The notes under the pieces are model-generated. The model was not told the origin of the DNA and did no database searches. It worked only from the letters and a program-made list of their open reading frames with translations. From assembly GCA_964584805.1 (NCBI GenBank), contig CAZPAY010000010.1, positions 1 to 64,000 of the forward strand: 64,000 nucleotides of DNA. The letters run 5' to 3'. Position numbers and translations under genes: made by a program. This DNA comes from JABHIE01 sp964584805 (GTDB lineage: Bacteria; Planctomycetota; UBA1135). Shown in pieces: positions 34,725 through 43,169 of the stretch (within the stretch, counting starts at the first letter, position 1; the number at the start of each line of letters is the position of its first letter).

Positions 34725-35618
34725 ATCTCTTCCGACCGTTGTCTAGAAACCTACCTTCGTGAAATCGACGAAGTTCCGCTCCTCTGCGCCGAGGAGGAAG
34801 TTGAGCTTGGCCGCCTGATCCAAAAAGGCGATGCTGAAGCTCGCGAGCACATGATTCGCGCAAACCTACGCCTTGTTGTGAGTGTCGCGAAACGCTTTTC
34901 AAATCGAGGGCTTGCTTTGCCGGACCTAATCGCCGAGGGCAACCTTGGCCTCCTTAAGGCCGTTGAAAAATTCGACCCCGAGGCTGGCTTTCGATTCTCG
35001 ACTTACGCTACATGGTGGATTCAGCAAACAATTCGCCGCTCGCTAATCAATACTGTAAAGACGGTGCGCGTGCCATCCTATATGGTCGAAATACTGACAA
35101 AATGGAACCGCGCCACAGAAAGCTTGCGCTCCACGCTAGGCAGGAAGCCCTCCAATAAAGAAATTGCCGAAGAGGTCGGGCTTAACGAAAAATCGCGAAA
35201 GGTCGTCGAGCAAACGCTCTCCTCTCAAAGTGGCAGCGCCGATATCTCAGCCGAAGGCGTGCGGCCACCAACAGAACTTTCCGATACGCAATTTAATTAT
35301 GACCGGCGCCAGCCAGACGACATCGCAATCGAAAATGATGCGCTCCAGACCCTTAAGGAGCTGCTGGACCTGATTGACCCGCTAGAGGCGCAGGTCGTCC
35401 GACTTCGCTACGGCCTTTCTGGTGACCAACCGGGCACTTTGGAGTCTATTGCGCAAGAGTTGGATATTTCTCGCGAGCGCGTTCGCCAAATTGAAGCCGC
35501 GACCTTGCGTAAACTACACACCTATGTCGTCGATGGAACCTCCGCGGAATCGCTCCGGCCTCAAAGCCTGGGCGACGGAAACCCATCCTGGCCAAAGGTC
35601 GCCAAGCGCGCGGAATAG
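34725..35618 (+). CDS. Primary-type sigma-70 factor with apparent AUC start
   Basis: 297 residues if started at ATC 34725. Region 1.2 reads YLREIDEVPLL...EEEVELG, region 2 NLRLVVSVAKRF and FSTYATWWIQQTIRRS (the -10 recognition and melting helix), region 3 and region 4 with ISRERVRQIEAATLRKL (the -35 HTH). Region 1.1 is absent, as in short RpoD/RpoS-like factors. The first ATG (34851) would remove region 1.2 and part of 2.1, and between the upstream TAA (34707) and the conserved N-terminus there is no ATG, GTG or TTG. ATC 34725 is 8 nt after GAGG (34713-34716), good Shine-Dalgarno spacing. It heads the plus-strand series that leads towards dnaA. Confidence 0.88.
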   Translation: MSSDRCLETYLREIDEVPLLCAEEEVELGRLIQKGDAEAREHMIRANLRLVVSVAKRFSNRGLALPDLIAEGNLGLLKAVEKFDPEAGFRFSTYATWWIQQTIRRSLINTVKTVRVPSYMVEILTKWNRATESLRSTLGRKPSNKEIAEEVGLNEKSRKVVEQTLSSQSGSADISAEGVRPPTELSDTQFNYDRRQPDDIAIENDALQTLKELLDLIDPLEAQVVRLRYGLSGDQPGTLESIAQELDISRERVRQIEAATLRKLHTYVVDGTSAESLRPQSLGDGNPSWPKVAKRAE

Positions 35619-36753
35619 TCTCGCGGAAGACGGGGTCTCCCTTTTTGCGCTCTTTCCTTACTGCGCGGCAAAATGCAAATACTGCGACTTCAATTCGTGG
35701 GCGCATCGAGGAGAGGAATTTGGGCCCTACCTAGCAAGCGTTCTTAAAGAAGCCGCGCAAAGGGCTGATAACCTGCGGCCACAGACCGTATTTATTGGTG
35801 GGGGAACCCCCTCCTTGATGGGGGCGCGCAACTTTCAGTTTCTTCTAGACGGCCTTCACGAAATAACCGGGTTTCGGGAAACCGCCCACGAAGTTACGCT
35901 CGAAGCGAACCCTGAATCTTTTTCGGAGTCCTTTGCTCGCGCAGCTCTCAACGCGGGCTGCAACCGAGTTTCGCTGGGAGTGCAATCTTTTCAACCAGAT
36001 GTTTTGGCGGCATTTGATCGTCTGCATTCCGCCGAAGAGGCAAAAAATGCTTTTGCCATCGCCCGCTCTGTTGGTTTCTCACGCATCAATCTCGATTTTA
36101 TTTACGCTTTCCCGGGGCAAGACCCAAGAAAATGGGAGTCTGACCTGGCTGAAGCAATCAAACTTGACCCAGAACACCTGTCTTGCTACGAACTTGCATA
36201 TGAGCCCGGAACTGCCTTGACCCGTTTGCGGGACTCGGGGCGTTGGACAGAGGAGGGGCCTGAGGCTTGCAAGCAACTCTTCCTGTCGACCCGCGAAAAA
36301 CTCGCTGAGGCCGGCTATTTGCATTATGAGGTTTCAAATTATGCCAAGCGGGGCGAAAAGTGCCTGCATAACCTGGCAAGCTGGCGCTCCCTGGATTATG
36401 TCGGGCTAGGTGCAGGCGCGGCGTCCTGGAGAAATGGCTGCCGTTCGAAAAACTTACATGATCCAAAAGAATATCAGCGGGCTATCGATGGCTTCAGTGA
36501 GCTTGAAATGCGTGGCCCAGAAGAAGCGCTTTTTGATCACATGTTGATGGGGCTTCGATTGCCAGGCGAGGGCGTTTCTCGCGCTCGCGCAATTCGGCAA
36601 ACGGGAATTGACCCGGTGGAACATTGGCGAGAACTCTTCCAAGGTTATTCCGAAAAGGGGTGGCTCAATATCACAAGCACAAGCGTTTGCGTTACTACTC
36701 GCGGGCTACTTCTTCTCGATACAATCTTGGGGCAAATGCTTCCCGAAGTCTAA
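35524..36753 (+). CDS. hemW: HemW-like radical SAM protein (heme chaperone / coproporphyrinogen oxidase-like)
   Basis: About 409 residues from ATG 35524, or 406 from 35533; both overlap the sigma-factor end, and the exact start is uncertain. The radical SAM cluster motif PYCAAKCKYC (CX3CX2C) is near residue 43-52, then GGGTPSLM, LEANPES, RVSLGVQSFQ and INLDFIYAFPGQ. The heme-binding HNxxYW motif of HemW appears as HNLASW, with the Tyr changed. The family delivers heme to respiratory proteins rather than oxidising coproporphyrinogen. It would serve the multiheme cytochromes of this cell only indirectly. Confidence 0.9.
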   Translation: MSSMEPPRNRSGLKAWATETHPGQRSPSARNSLAEDGVSLFALFPYCAAKCKYCDFNSWAHRGEEFGPYLASVLKEAAQRADNLRPQTVFIGGGTPSLMGARNFQFLLDGLHEITGFRETAHEVTLEANPESFSESFARAALNAGCNRVSLGVQSFQPDVLAAFDRLHSAEEAKNAFAIARSVGFSRINLDFIYAFPGQDPRKWESDLAEAIKLDPEHLSCYELAYEPGTALTRLRDSGRWTEEGPEACKQLFLSTREKLAEAGYLHYEVSNYAKRGEKCLHNLASWRSLDYVGLGAGAASWRNGCRSKNLHDPKEYQRAIDGFSELEMRGPEEALFDHMLMGLRLPGEGVSRARAIRQTGIDPVEHWRELFQGYSEKGWLNITSTSVCVTTRGLLLLDTILGQMLPEV

Positions 36754-36764
36754 GCGCCAAAGCC

Positions 36765-37454
36765 ATGCCAAAAAAATCAAACTCGCTCTTCTCTCGCCTC
36801 TTTTTAAGGGGCTTGGGCGTATTGCTCCCGCTTGCTGTTACGATTTCTTTGCTCGCCTGGCTGTGGACATTCTTGATGGAGAAAGTCATTGGCCGAGTGG
36901 AATCCTTTGTGCGGTTGATTCCTGGCTGTGGCCCAGAAGAAATGAGTGACCTATTTGTCACTTCGATTTCTGCCGTCGCCCTGCTTCTTGTAATTATGCT
37001 CATGGGGATTTGGTTTTCTGGATTCCTTGGCCGCAAGTTATATGAAGTATTTGAGCGCGCGCTAGCTCGACTTCCATTTTTAGGTTCAATCTATCCTTAT
37101 ATTAAACAGGTCACTGAATTCTTTTTTGGCGAAGAAAAGAAGGTTAATTTTCAGCGCGTCGTGGCGCTTCCATATCCGCGACAAGGCCTTTACTCGTTTG
37201 GCTTTTTAACGGGCAGCAGCCTTCGCTCCCTCAACGAGGCAACCGGTCGGGAATTAGTTTCTGTTTTCGTCCCCTCGTCACCCATGCCAGCAACGGGCTA
37301 CACCTTGTTTGTGCCGCCCGAAGACATCATCGAAATCAACATGACCGTCGAAGAAGCACTGCGCACCATTGTTTCTGGCGGAGTGCTGATCCCAAAACAT
37401 GAATTGATCGGGCTTAGGGGTAGCGACCTGACATCCAACAATAACGAAGAATAA
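36765..37454 (+). CDS. DUF502 family membrane protein
   Basis: 229 residues from ATG, 11 bp after hemW. Two transmembrane helices near 15-37 and 62-85 are followed by ARLPFLGSIYPYIKQV, the hallmark DUF502 segment, and a soluble domain with PMPATGYTLFVPPEDI near 180-195. The family is widespread in Gram-negative bacteria and plants but its job is unknown. Same-strand spacing of 1 bp to pyrF indicates one operon. Confidence 0.88.
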   Translation: MPKKSNSLFSRLFLRGLGVLLPLAVTISLLAWLWTFLMEKVIGRVESFVRLIPGCGPEEMSDLFVTSISAVALLLVIMLMGIWFSGFLGRKLYEVFERALARLPFLGSIYPYIKQVTEFFFGEEKKVNFQRVVALPYPRQGLYSFGFLTGSSLRSLNEATGRELVSVFVPSSPMPATGYTLFVPPEDIIEINMTVEEALRTIVSGGVLIPKHELIGLRGSDLTSNNNEE

Positions 37455-37455
37455 A

Positions 37456-38358
37456 ATGCGATTTGCCGAACGACTTTGGACCGCCGTTGACGAAAAGGGA
37501 ACACCCGCAATGGTGGGGCTAGATCCACGGCTTGAGCATTTACCCGAACCTTTTGCATCGCGTGCGCAAGATGGCCCTGCTGAAGCGGCAGCTGCGTTAA
37601 TTGACTTTCATCGGGCGCTCATAGATATATTGGCGGTGCATATTGCCGTCATTAAGCCCCAGTCTGCTTTCTTTGAATTGCTCGGCCCACATGGGTGGCA
37701 GGCCTGCGGAGATGCAGTCCAATACGCCAAAGACAGGGGCCTAATGGTGCTTTTTGACGCGAAGCGTGGGGATATTGGTTCAACCTCTAAAGCGTATGCT
37801 CAAGCTTTATTGGGTGGGGGTTTCAAGCACTCCTTCCCTGCCTCTGACGCCTTAACCCTTAATCCTTATCTTGGGGATGATGCCGCCGAACCTTTTTTAA
37901 AGGTGGCCGCAGAAAAAGAGGCCGGCTTGTTTTTCTTGGTAAAAACATCAAATCCTGGCGCCGCGCTTTTTCAAAATCACGGTAATCCTCCCTTGGCCGA
38001 AATCATTGCGCGGCAAGTGCATAGGTGGGGCGAAGAGATGCGGGGTGATTCAAATTGGTCAGATATTGGTGCGGTCGTTGGCGCTACCCGCCCAGAAGAG
38101 CTTGCGCGCTTCCGAGAGCTGATGCCACACACCCCACTCCTACTTCCAGGTTTTGGATTTCAGGGTGGCACCGCCGAGGGGCTTTCCGCCGCCTTTGACG
38201 GCCAAGGTCATGGTGCGTTAGTTAATTCTAGTCGCGGCATTCTTTGGGCCTACAAGCGTGAAGATTTATTTCACCTCGACACATGGGAGGCTCGCACAGA
38301 AGCGGCGGTCATTGAAATGAAGGGGCAGCTCACCGACGCCACAGGTGTGCAGTATTAA
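37456..38358 (+). CDS. pyrF: Orotidine 5'-phosphate decarboxylase (type 2)
   Basis: 300 residues, TIM barrel of the longer, type-2 OMP decarboxylases. VGLDPRLEHLP near 20-30 (first active-site Asp), KPQSAFFE near 68-75, the catalytic FDAKRGDIGSTS near 97-108 with the Asp-Lys-Asp triad, and GAVVGAT and LLPGFGFQGG near the end. It makes UMP in the last step of pyrimidine synthesis. No other pyr gene is nearby. Its stop overlaps the GTG start of the next gene. Confidence 0.95.
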   Translation: MRFAERLWTAVDEKGTPAMVGLDPRLEHLPEPFASRAQDGPAEAAAALIDFHRALIDILAVHIAVIKPQSAFFELLGPHGWQACGDAVQYAKDRGLMVLFDAKRGDIGSTSKAYAQALLGGGFKHSFPASDALTLNPYLGDDAAEPFLKVAAEKEAGLFFLVKTSNPGAALFQNHGNPPLAEIIARQVHRWGEEMRGDSNWSDIGAVVGATRPEELARFRELMPHTPLLLPGFGFQGGTAEGLSAAFDGQGHGALVNSSRGILWAYKREDLFHLDTWEARTEAAVIEMKGQLTDATGVQY

Positions 38359-39319
38359 ACCCTTTTCTTCGGCGGTTGCAATTCGAATACCGCCCGCAGT
38401 CGCAGGAGGTGAGATTCGGTTTTTTAATCGAGTCCTGCAGGCACAGGCCGAGGTTGTGCGAAGTCATGCGAGTGGGGATTTGTCTACTCATCTCGTAGTT
38501 GTTCTAGACAAAGCCCTCTTTAGGAGTCGTCATCAGCAAGTTCGATTCCTGAATGAAAAGGGCGATGTTGTACTTTCGGAAAAATATCCGAAACCCCTTG
38601 CTTGCTTTTCTGAAGCTCATGCACATTTTCGGCACCCGACACGCGGCTCTATCGAAAGCCACGCCTTGGCCTTTTGGAAAAAACTTCTGCTCCCTATTCA
38701 AGGTCAGGCCTGTTTAATTGAAGACCTTGAAGACTCCACGCCTCAGTGTGAAATCGGCCTAGATGATGAACAAACCTGGCCCAATTGCGCCTTTCAAAAA
38801 GGCCAGCGCATCACCTGGTTTTCAACGAAGCACCTCAACCTACTGTCTCACCTGCAGCTCAATCCGGAAGATGCTCTTATGTCAGAGAAACAACTAAAAA
38901 AACGGCTGGTGCGCTTAGAGCCAAATGCACTGCAAGCCAGATTTGCTGCGATTCGGAACATTTTGAAAAGTGAGTTGGCCGAACTGCAGCCCATAGCTGA
39001 GCAAGAGAGCGCCAAACTGTTGGGGGCCTGGAGCCGCCTTCGACGCGACCTGAATCAAGGCTTAAGTCGGTTTGAAAAAAGTGCGGAGCGAGCTATGCGC
39101 AATCACCGAGGAATACAGGATTTTAATCTTCACGCGCTCTGCCAAGCGATGCGACCGCACAATTCCTCACAAGAACAAGGCTTAAGCCTATTAGCCGCTG
39201 CAGCTCAATTTAATTTACCGACAGACAGTGCCATCGGCTTGTATTCCGCCCTTATGCACGATTTCTGTGTAGATAACCTACTCCTGAGCACGGAGGGCGA
39301 TTATCTTGGACGCATATGA
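38345..39319 (+). CDS. Hypothetical protein between pyrF and parA
   Basis: 324 residues from GTG, overlapping pyrF by 14 bp and parA by 4 bp, so it is a firm operon member. It has no signal peptide or membrane helix. The middle region (about 180-245) is strongly helical and rich in Arg, Glu and Leu, possibly coiled coil, and the protein contains several Cys and His residues without a clear metal motif. No family was recognised. Coupling to parA hints at a chromosome-related role, but this is only context. Confidence 0.7.
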   Translation: MCSIKPFSSAVAIRIPPAVAGGEIRFFNRVLQAQAEVVRSHASGDLSTHLVVVLDKALFRSRHQQVRFLNEKGDVVLSEKYPKPLACFSEAHAHFRHPTRGSIESHALAFWKKLLLPIQGQACLIEDLEDSTPQCEIGLDDEQTWPNCAFQKGQRITWFSTKHLNLLSHLQLNPEDALMSEKQLKKRLVRLEPNALQARFAAIRNILKSELAELQPIAEQESAKLLGAWSRLRRDLNQGLSRFEKSAERAMRNHRGIQDFNLHALCQAMRPHNSSQEQGLSLLAAAAQFNLPTDSAIGLYSALMHDFCVDNLLLSTEGDYLGRI

Positions 39320-40143
39320 GCGTCATCTCAGTCATTAATCAAAAAGGGGGGGTTGGGAAAACAACCTCTGTCGCCAATGTTGGCGCTGCTTTAGCTCAAC
39401 TGGGCTTTAAAACTTTGCTTATCGATCTTGATCCGCAAGCGCACCTCTCCATTAGCTTTGATCGCATGCCTTCCCCGGGCGATCCCGCTGTTTATTCCGT
39501 ATTGGCCGGCACTCACTCGCTCGAAGATGTCGCCCAGCCAACCGGAGTTGACAATCTCTGGGTTGCTCCAACAAATCTCGACCTTGTGGGCGCCGAAACG
39601 GAATTTTCCACAGAAATTGGCCGCGAATTTCTGCTGCGCGACGCCATAAGCAAGCTTAGCGAGGGCCGGTTCCACCCCGATATCGTCCTCCTCGACTGCC
39701 CGCCGTCCTTAGGCCTGCTCTCGTTAAACGCCTTAGTTGCCTCAAATGGCGTTGTCATCCCTGTCCAGGCTGAGTTTTTTGCCCTACAGGGGCTTGCTCA
39801 ACTTGAGGAGGTCATTCAGCGCGTTCAGCGTCGACTCAACCCACAACTTGATTTGCTCGGCGTTTTGGTGGGAATGTTCACCAAACAGCGCAACTTATCA
39901 CAAGAGGTTTTGCAGGAACTACATAACTACTTTGGCGCCCGTGTGTTCGAGCGATTGGTTCGCGTTAATGTCCGCTTGGCTGAAGCCCCAAGCCATGGGC
40001 TTACTATCTTCCAATATGCTCCAAAATCGGGTGCGGCCGAAGACTTTACAGCGCTCGGGCGCGAGTTTGCAACGCGACTCGGCCTAATCAGGGAAGTAGG
40101 CGAAATGGATGAGGCAAAAGCAGGTGATGCCAGCGCCAACTAA
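39316..40143 (+). CDS. parA: Chromosome partitioning ATPase ParA/Soj
   Basis: 275 residues. The deviant Walker A motif KGGVGKTT (10-17) with its signature Lys, LLIDLDPQAH near 34-43, and LLDCPPSLGLL near 121-131 (Walker B region) are intact. The protein binds DNA non-specifically as an ATP dimer and moves ParB-parS complexes. ATGA overlap with the preceding unknown gene and overlap with the cysteine desulfurase gene put it in an operon leading to dnaA, whereas parB lies elsewhere. Confidence 0.96.
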   Translation: MSVISVINQKGGVGKTTSVANVGAALAQLGFKTLLIDLDPQAHLSISFDRMPSPGDPAVYSVLAGTHSLEDVAQPTGVDNLWVAPTNLDLVGAETEFSTEIGREFLLRDAISKLSEGRFHPDIVLLDCPPSLGLLSLNALVASNGVVIPVQAEFFALQGLAQLEEVIQRVQRRLNPQLDLLGVLVGMFTKQRNLSQEVLQELHNYFGARVFERLVRVNVRLAEAPSHGLTIFQYAPKSGAAEDFTALGREFATRLGLIREVGEMDEAKAGDASAN

Positions 40144-41287
40144 TTTTCCATTCGACGCAAACGCTGGTACCCCCGCACGCGAAGAAGCTCTTGCAGCCTT
40201 TGCGGAAATTGAGCGTGACTACCCCGGCAACCCATCCTCGCTCCACCAATCTGGGCAACGCTCCCAAGGCGCGCTTGAGCGAGCGCGATCCATGGTTGCT
40301 CAAGCATTATCCTGCTCTCCCTCCTCTATATATTTCACATCGGGCGCCACGGAAGCTAATAATTTAGCGATCCTTGGTTTTGAGCGTGCCTTTTTTAGAC
40401 TGGAGGGCAACAAGCCGACCTTGCTTGGCTCACTGGCCGAGCACCCCTCCTGTCTTGGCCCGCTTCGGTTTTTACAGCAATCTGGCTGCACTCTCAAAAC
40501 AATGAGTTTGGACCAACACGCCCGCATTGATGTTTCTGGTCTATCGCTCCTCTCGGAAAATTTTGATTTTATCGCAGCCCAGTGGGTCAATAATGAAACG
40601 GGAGTCATTCAGCCCTTACCCGAGATTTGCGCCAAATTGCCCGATTCGGCTTGGCTTCACATCGATGCGGTGCAGGGTATCGGAAAACTACCGCTCGACT
40701 CTACACTACAAAGAGCAAATAGTTTGGTGTTATCGGGGCATAAATTTGGTGCGCCAAAAGGCGTCGGCGTCTTGCGCTTACAAGAAAACTCGTTACTCGA
40801 CCCCGTCTTTGCCGGCGGCGGCCACCAAGAAGGCATTCGCCCAGGCACTGAAAGTCCCGCGCTTGCGATGGCCTTTGCCGTGGCCCTCAAACATGCAATC
40901 ATTGAGCAAAGTAAAATTGAGAAACATTGGCTTCAAAGTACTCGTTTGTTTTTAGAACAAATTCAAAAACATCAGCCCTTATTCAATCATGCGCCAGCCG
41001 GGCAAGGTATCGCCAACACTTTAAATCTTACCTTTAACGACTTAGATGGCCGCATGCTTTTGCCAGCCTGTGATGCCGAAGGGCTTGAGTTTTCTATTGG
41101 CTCGGCTTGCCGCAGCGGGGCCCCGCGACCCTCTCCCGTTCTAACAGCAGCCGGGCGCAGCGAATCTGAAGCTAGAGCTAGCCTGCGTATCAGCTTTAAC
41201 TGGCAAGTTTCAATTGAACAGGCCGTCGAAGGCGGAAAGCGCTTCAATTCCGTACTCGAACGGCTTTACAATGTTGCAAAGTGCTAA
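40127..41287 (+). CDS. Cysteine desulfurase (NifS/IscS family)
   Basis: 386 residues from the ATG at 40127; an in-frame ATG at 40109 would add six residues. Class V aminotransferase fold: GATEANNLAI near 69-78, PLP contacts HIDAVQGIGK near 177-186, the Schiff-base Lys in LSGHKFGAPKG near 203-213 and the catalytic Cys in GSACRSGAPRPS near 325-336. It removes sulfur from cysteine for Fe-S clusters and thio-modification; some members also handle selenocysteine, worth noting given the selenoprotein in this window. It overlaps the parA end. The dnaA promoter region follows. Confidence 0.93.
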   Translation: MPAPTNFPFDANAGTPAREEALAAFAEIERDYPGNPSSLHQSGQRSQGALERARSMVAQALSCSPSSIYFTSGATEANNLAILGFERAFFRLEGNKPTLLGSLAEHPSCLGPLRFLQQSGCTLKTMSLDQHARIDVSGLSLLSENFDFIAAQWVNNETGVIQPLPEICAKLPDSAWLHIDAVQGIGKLPLDSTLQRANSLVLSGHKFGAPKGVGVLRLQENSLLDPVFAGGGHQEGIRPGTESPALAMAFAVALKHAIIEQSKIEKHWLQSTRLFLEQIQKHQPLFNHAPAGQGIANTLNLTFNDLDGRMLLPACDAEGLEFSIGSACRSGAPRPSPVLTAAGRSESEARASLRISFNWQVSIEQAVEGGKRFNSVLERLYNVAKC

Positions 41288-41296
41288 TTTTAAAAG

Positions 41297-41339
41297 TTTT
41301 CCACACTTAGGGCGGCGACCATTTTCTTTATGTGGAAAA
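41297..41339. promoter_or_regulatory. Inverted DnaA-box pair upstream of dnaA
   Basis: TTTTCCACA at 41297-41305 and its reverse complement TGTGGAAAA at 41331-41339 face each other in the 138-bp gap before dnaA. They differ from the E. coli consensus TTATCCACA in one base. They are well placed for DnaA autoregulation, or may be an extra part of the origin. Confidence 0.65.
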
Positions 41340-41425
41340 CTAGGCAAAGAGCGTAAATTAGGCCCCTCGCAGCCACCGCCCTAAGTCTTTGTTTTAGCGT
41401 GCGTTACGGTTGCGGCCACTAAACG

Positions 41426-42814
41426 ATGCAACCCTCACAACTGCCCACACTTACGGCGCAATGGAGTAAAGCCTGCGAGGCTTTCCGCTCTAAGTTGGAT
41501 GCTGGTTTGGTTGACGGCTTTTTTATCCCAGCTGAGCTCACCTTATTTCAAGATGGCGTCCTTGCGTTGCAAGTGCCGTCGATCATGCATAGCAATCGAA
41601 TCAAACGATTTGAGGCTATTGTCCTTCAATATTTTGAGGCCTCGAAATTATCCATCACTGTTATTGAAAAAGATTTGCGCACCCGTCGTGATGTGGTGCC
41701 ACAGCAAAATCTACTTTCAGCTGTCCAACAACAGGCCAATCATGCTGGCGCGACTCCTGAGCAAACAAACATGCCGAGTCAAACGCCACAAGCTCCAACT
41801 TTGCACCCAAGCTATACCTTCGACCACTTTGTCGTTGGCCCCTGCAATCAAATGGCTCATGCTGCAGCTAATGCTGTTGCTGAAAACCCTGCCATTTCCT
41901 TCAATCCGCTTTTTCTTCACGGCAAAACAGGGGTGGGTAAAACCCACCTAATTCAGGCTATTGCGCATCATTTGCATGCAAAACAGCCTGATTTGAAGAT
42001 TGTTTTCCTCTCATGTGAACAATTCACAAATCACTATATTGAGGCCATCCGTGGCGGCGATATTGATGCATTCCGGCGGCGATATCGTTCAGCTGATGTG
42101 CTTGTGGTCGATGATATTCACAAACTTTCCAATAAAGAAAAGACTCAAGAGGAATTTTTCAACACTTTTAACGCCCTTCACCAAGCTCAAAAGCAAGTCG
42201 TCCTTACGAGCGATGATCCGCCCGAAGACATCGAGGGCTTACAAGCTCAGCTCGTGAGCCGGTTCTCGTGGGGCCTTGTCAGTGAAATCGAAATTCCTGG
42301 TGTTGAAACGCGCCAGGCCATTCTTTCGCGAAAATCCGAGGAAAAAGGCTTGCGTGTCCCTCCTGAGGTTTTGACTTTCATGGCTGAACTAAGCGGCAAT
42401 AGTGTGCGCGAGCTCGAGGGTTGCCTCAGCAAGGTGCAAATGCGCGCCATGCTTGAGCGTCGCCCAATTGATCTCGCCTTGGCCCGACTGGCACTCCGTG
42501 ATGATTTAAGGCGCACAAATCGCCCAATCCGCATGGAAGACATCATCCAAGTGGTGATTGATCATTACCAAGTTTCGTTGTCTGACTTGCAGAGTGGCGG
42601 TCGGAAAGCCACGCTAATGTTACCTCGACAGATTTGCATGTTCTTAGCGCGCCACATGACCAGCATGAGTTTGGTCGAGATTGGCAATTACTTTGGCGGT
42701 CGAGATCATTCCACGGTAAGCAATGCCCTGAAAAAAATGAACAAGAGGCGACAAATCGAAACCGAATTTGCCCAGCTCTTGTCAGACTTTGACCGACAGA
42801 TACGACAAATCTGA
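41426..42814 (+). CDS. dnaA: Chromosomal replication initiator DnaA
   Basis: 462 residues with all four domains: N-terminal helicase-contact domain (about 1-85), a Gln/Pro-rich linker, AAA+ ATPase with Walker A HGKTGVGKTH near 170-179, Walker B VLVVDDIHKL near 228-237, sensor and Arg-finger region near SRFSWGL, and domain IV with GGRDHSTVSNALKKM near 435-449 that reads DnaA boxes. It opens oriC. ATG start. A terminator and the candidate origin follow immediately, and dnaN is next on the same strand, the classic ancestral order. Confidence 0.98.
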   Translation: MQPSQLPTLTAQWSKACEAFRSKLDAGLVDGFFIPAELTLFQDGVLALQVPSIMHSNRIKRFEAIVLQYFEASKLSITVIEKDLRTRRDVVPQQNLLSAVQQQANHAGATPEQTNMPSQTPQAPTLHPSYTFDHFVVGPCNQMAHAAANAVAENPAISFNPLFLHGKTGVGKTHLIQAIAHHLHAKQPDLKIVFLSCEQFTNHYIEAIRGGDIDAFRRRYRSADVLVVDDIHKLSNKEKTQEEFFNTFNALHQAQKQVVLTSDDPPEDIEGLQAQLVSRFSWGLVSEIEIPGVETRQAILSRKSEEKGLRVPPEVLTFMAELSGNSVRELEGCLSKVQMRAMLERRPIDLALARLALRDDLRRTNRPIRMEDIIQVVIDHYQVSLSDLQSGGRKATLMLPRQICMFLARHMTSMSLVEIGNYFGGRDHSTVSNALKKMNKRRQIETEFAQLLSDFDRQIRQI

Positions 42815-42831
42815 TGCCTTGGTTTCTCACT

Positions 42832-42868
42832 CTCCCTGTACCCGAAACGGTGCAGGGAGTTTGCTTTG
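42832..42868 (+). terminator. Rho-independent terminator after dnaA
   Basis: An 11-bp stem (CTCCCTGTACC / GGTGCAGGGAG, one G:U pair) with loop CGAAAC is followed by TTTGCTTT. It separates dnaA transcription from the origin region. Confidence 0.8.
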
Positions 42869-43169
42869 GCCCCGGTAAAACCTGTGTAAAAACAGTGGAT
42901 TTCTTATGGGCAACAAAGCGAGTTCTACCCTGCTTTCCCCAGCCTGCTGAGTCACACAAATCACCTCTGTGTATATCCCCCTTGTTCTCCCCAAGTTTTC
43001 CCCAGTGCGTCCCCAGCGTTTCCCGTGAAAAAGACTTTTGCTACTGTTCCAAACCTTTGTAATTAAACAACTTACGATTCATTTTCGTGCTTTATCCACA
43101 CGCAACGCCCCTCTATACTATGACTACTAATTCTTAATTACTTATTACTTAAGTAACCCCTTCCCTCCC
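42869..43169. other. Candidate replication origin (oriC) between dnaA and dnaN
   Basis: About 300 bp without a gene. It holds a perfect E. coli-type DnaA box TTATCCACA at 43092-43100, several related C-rich sites (TTTTCCCCA near 42996, CTTTCCCCA near 42933, TTCTCCCCA near 42985), and an AT-rich tract at about 43113-43152 next to the perfect box that could be the unwinding element. A TATACT at 43113 may also be the dnaN -10 box. Location between dnaA and dnaN and the nearby parS support an origin. Gene orientation is plus on both sides, so strand-skew data would be needed to fix the exact point. Confidence 0.7.

Noticed and set aside
34851..35618. Sigma factor starting at its first ATG
   Set aside because: That start discards conserved region 1.2 that is clearly encoded in the same frame upstream.
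43016..43030. Second parS-like site (GTTTCCCGTGAAA) in the origin region
   Set aside because: It breaks the central CACGTG core and is not palindromic, so it is unlikely to bind ParB as parS.
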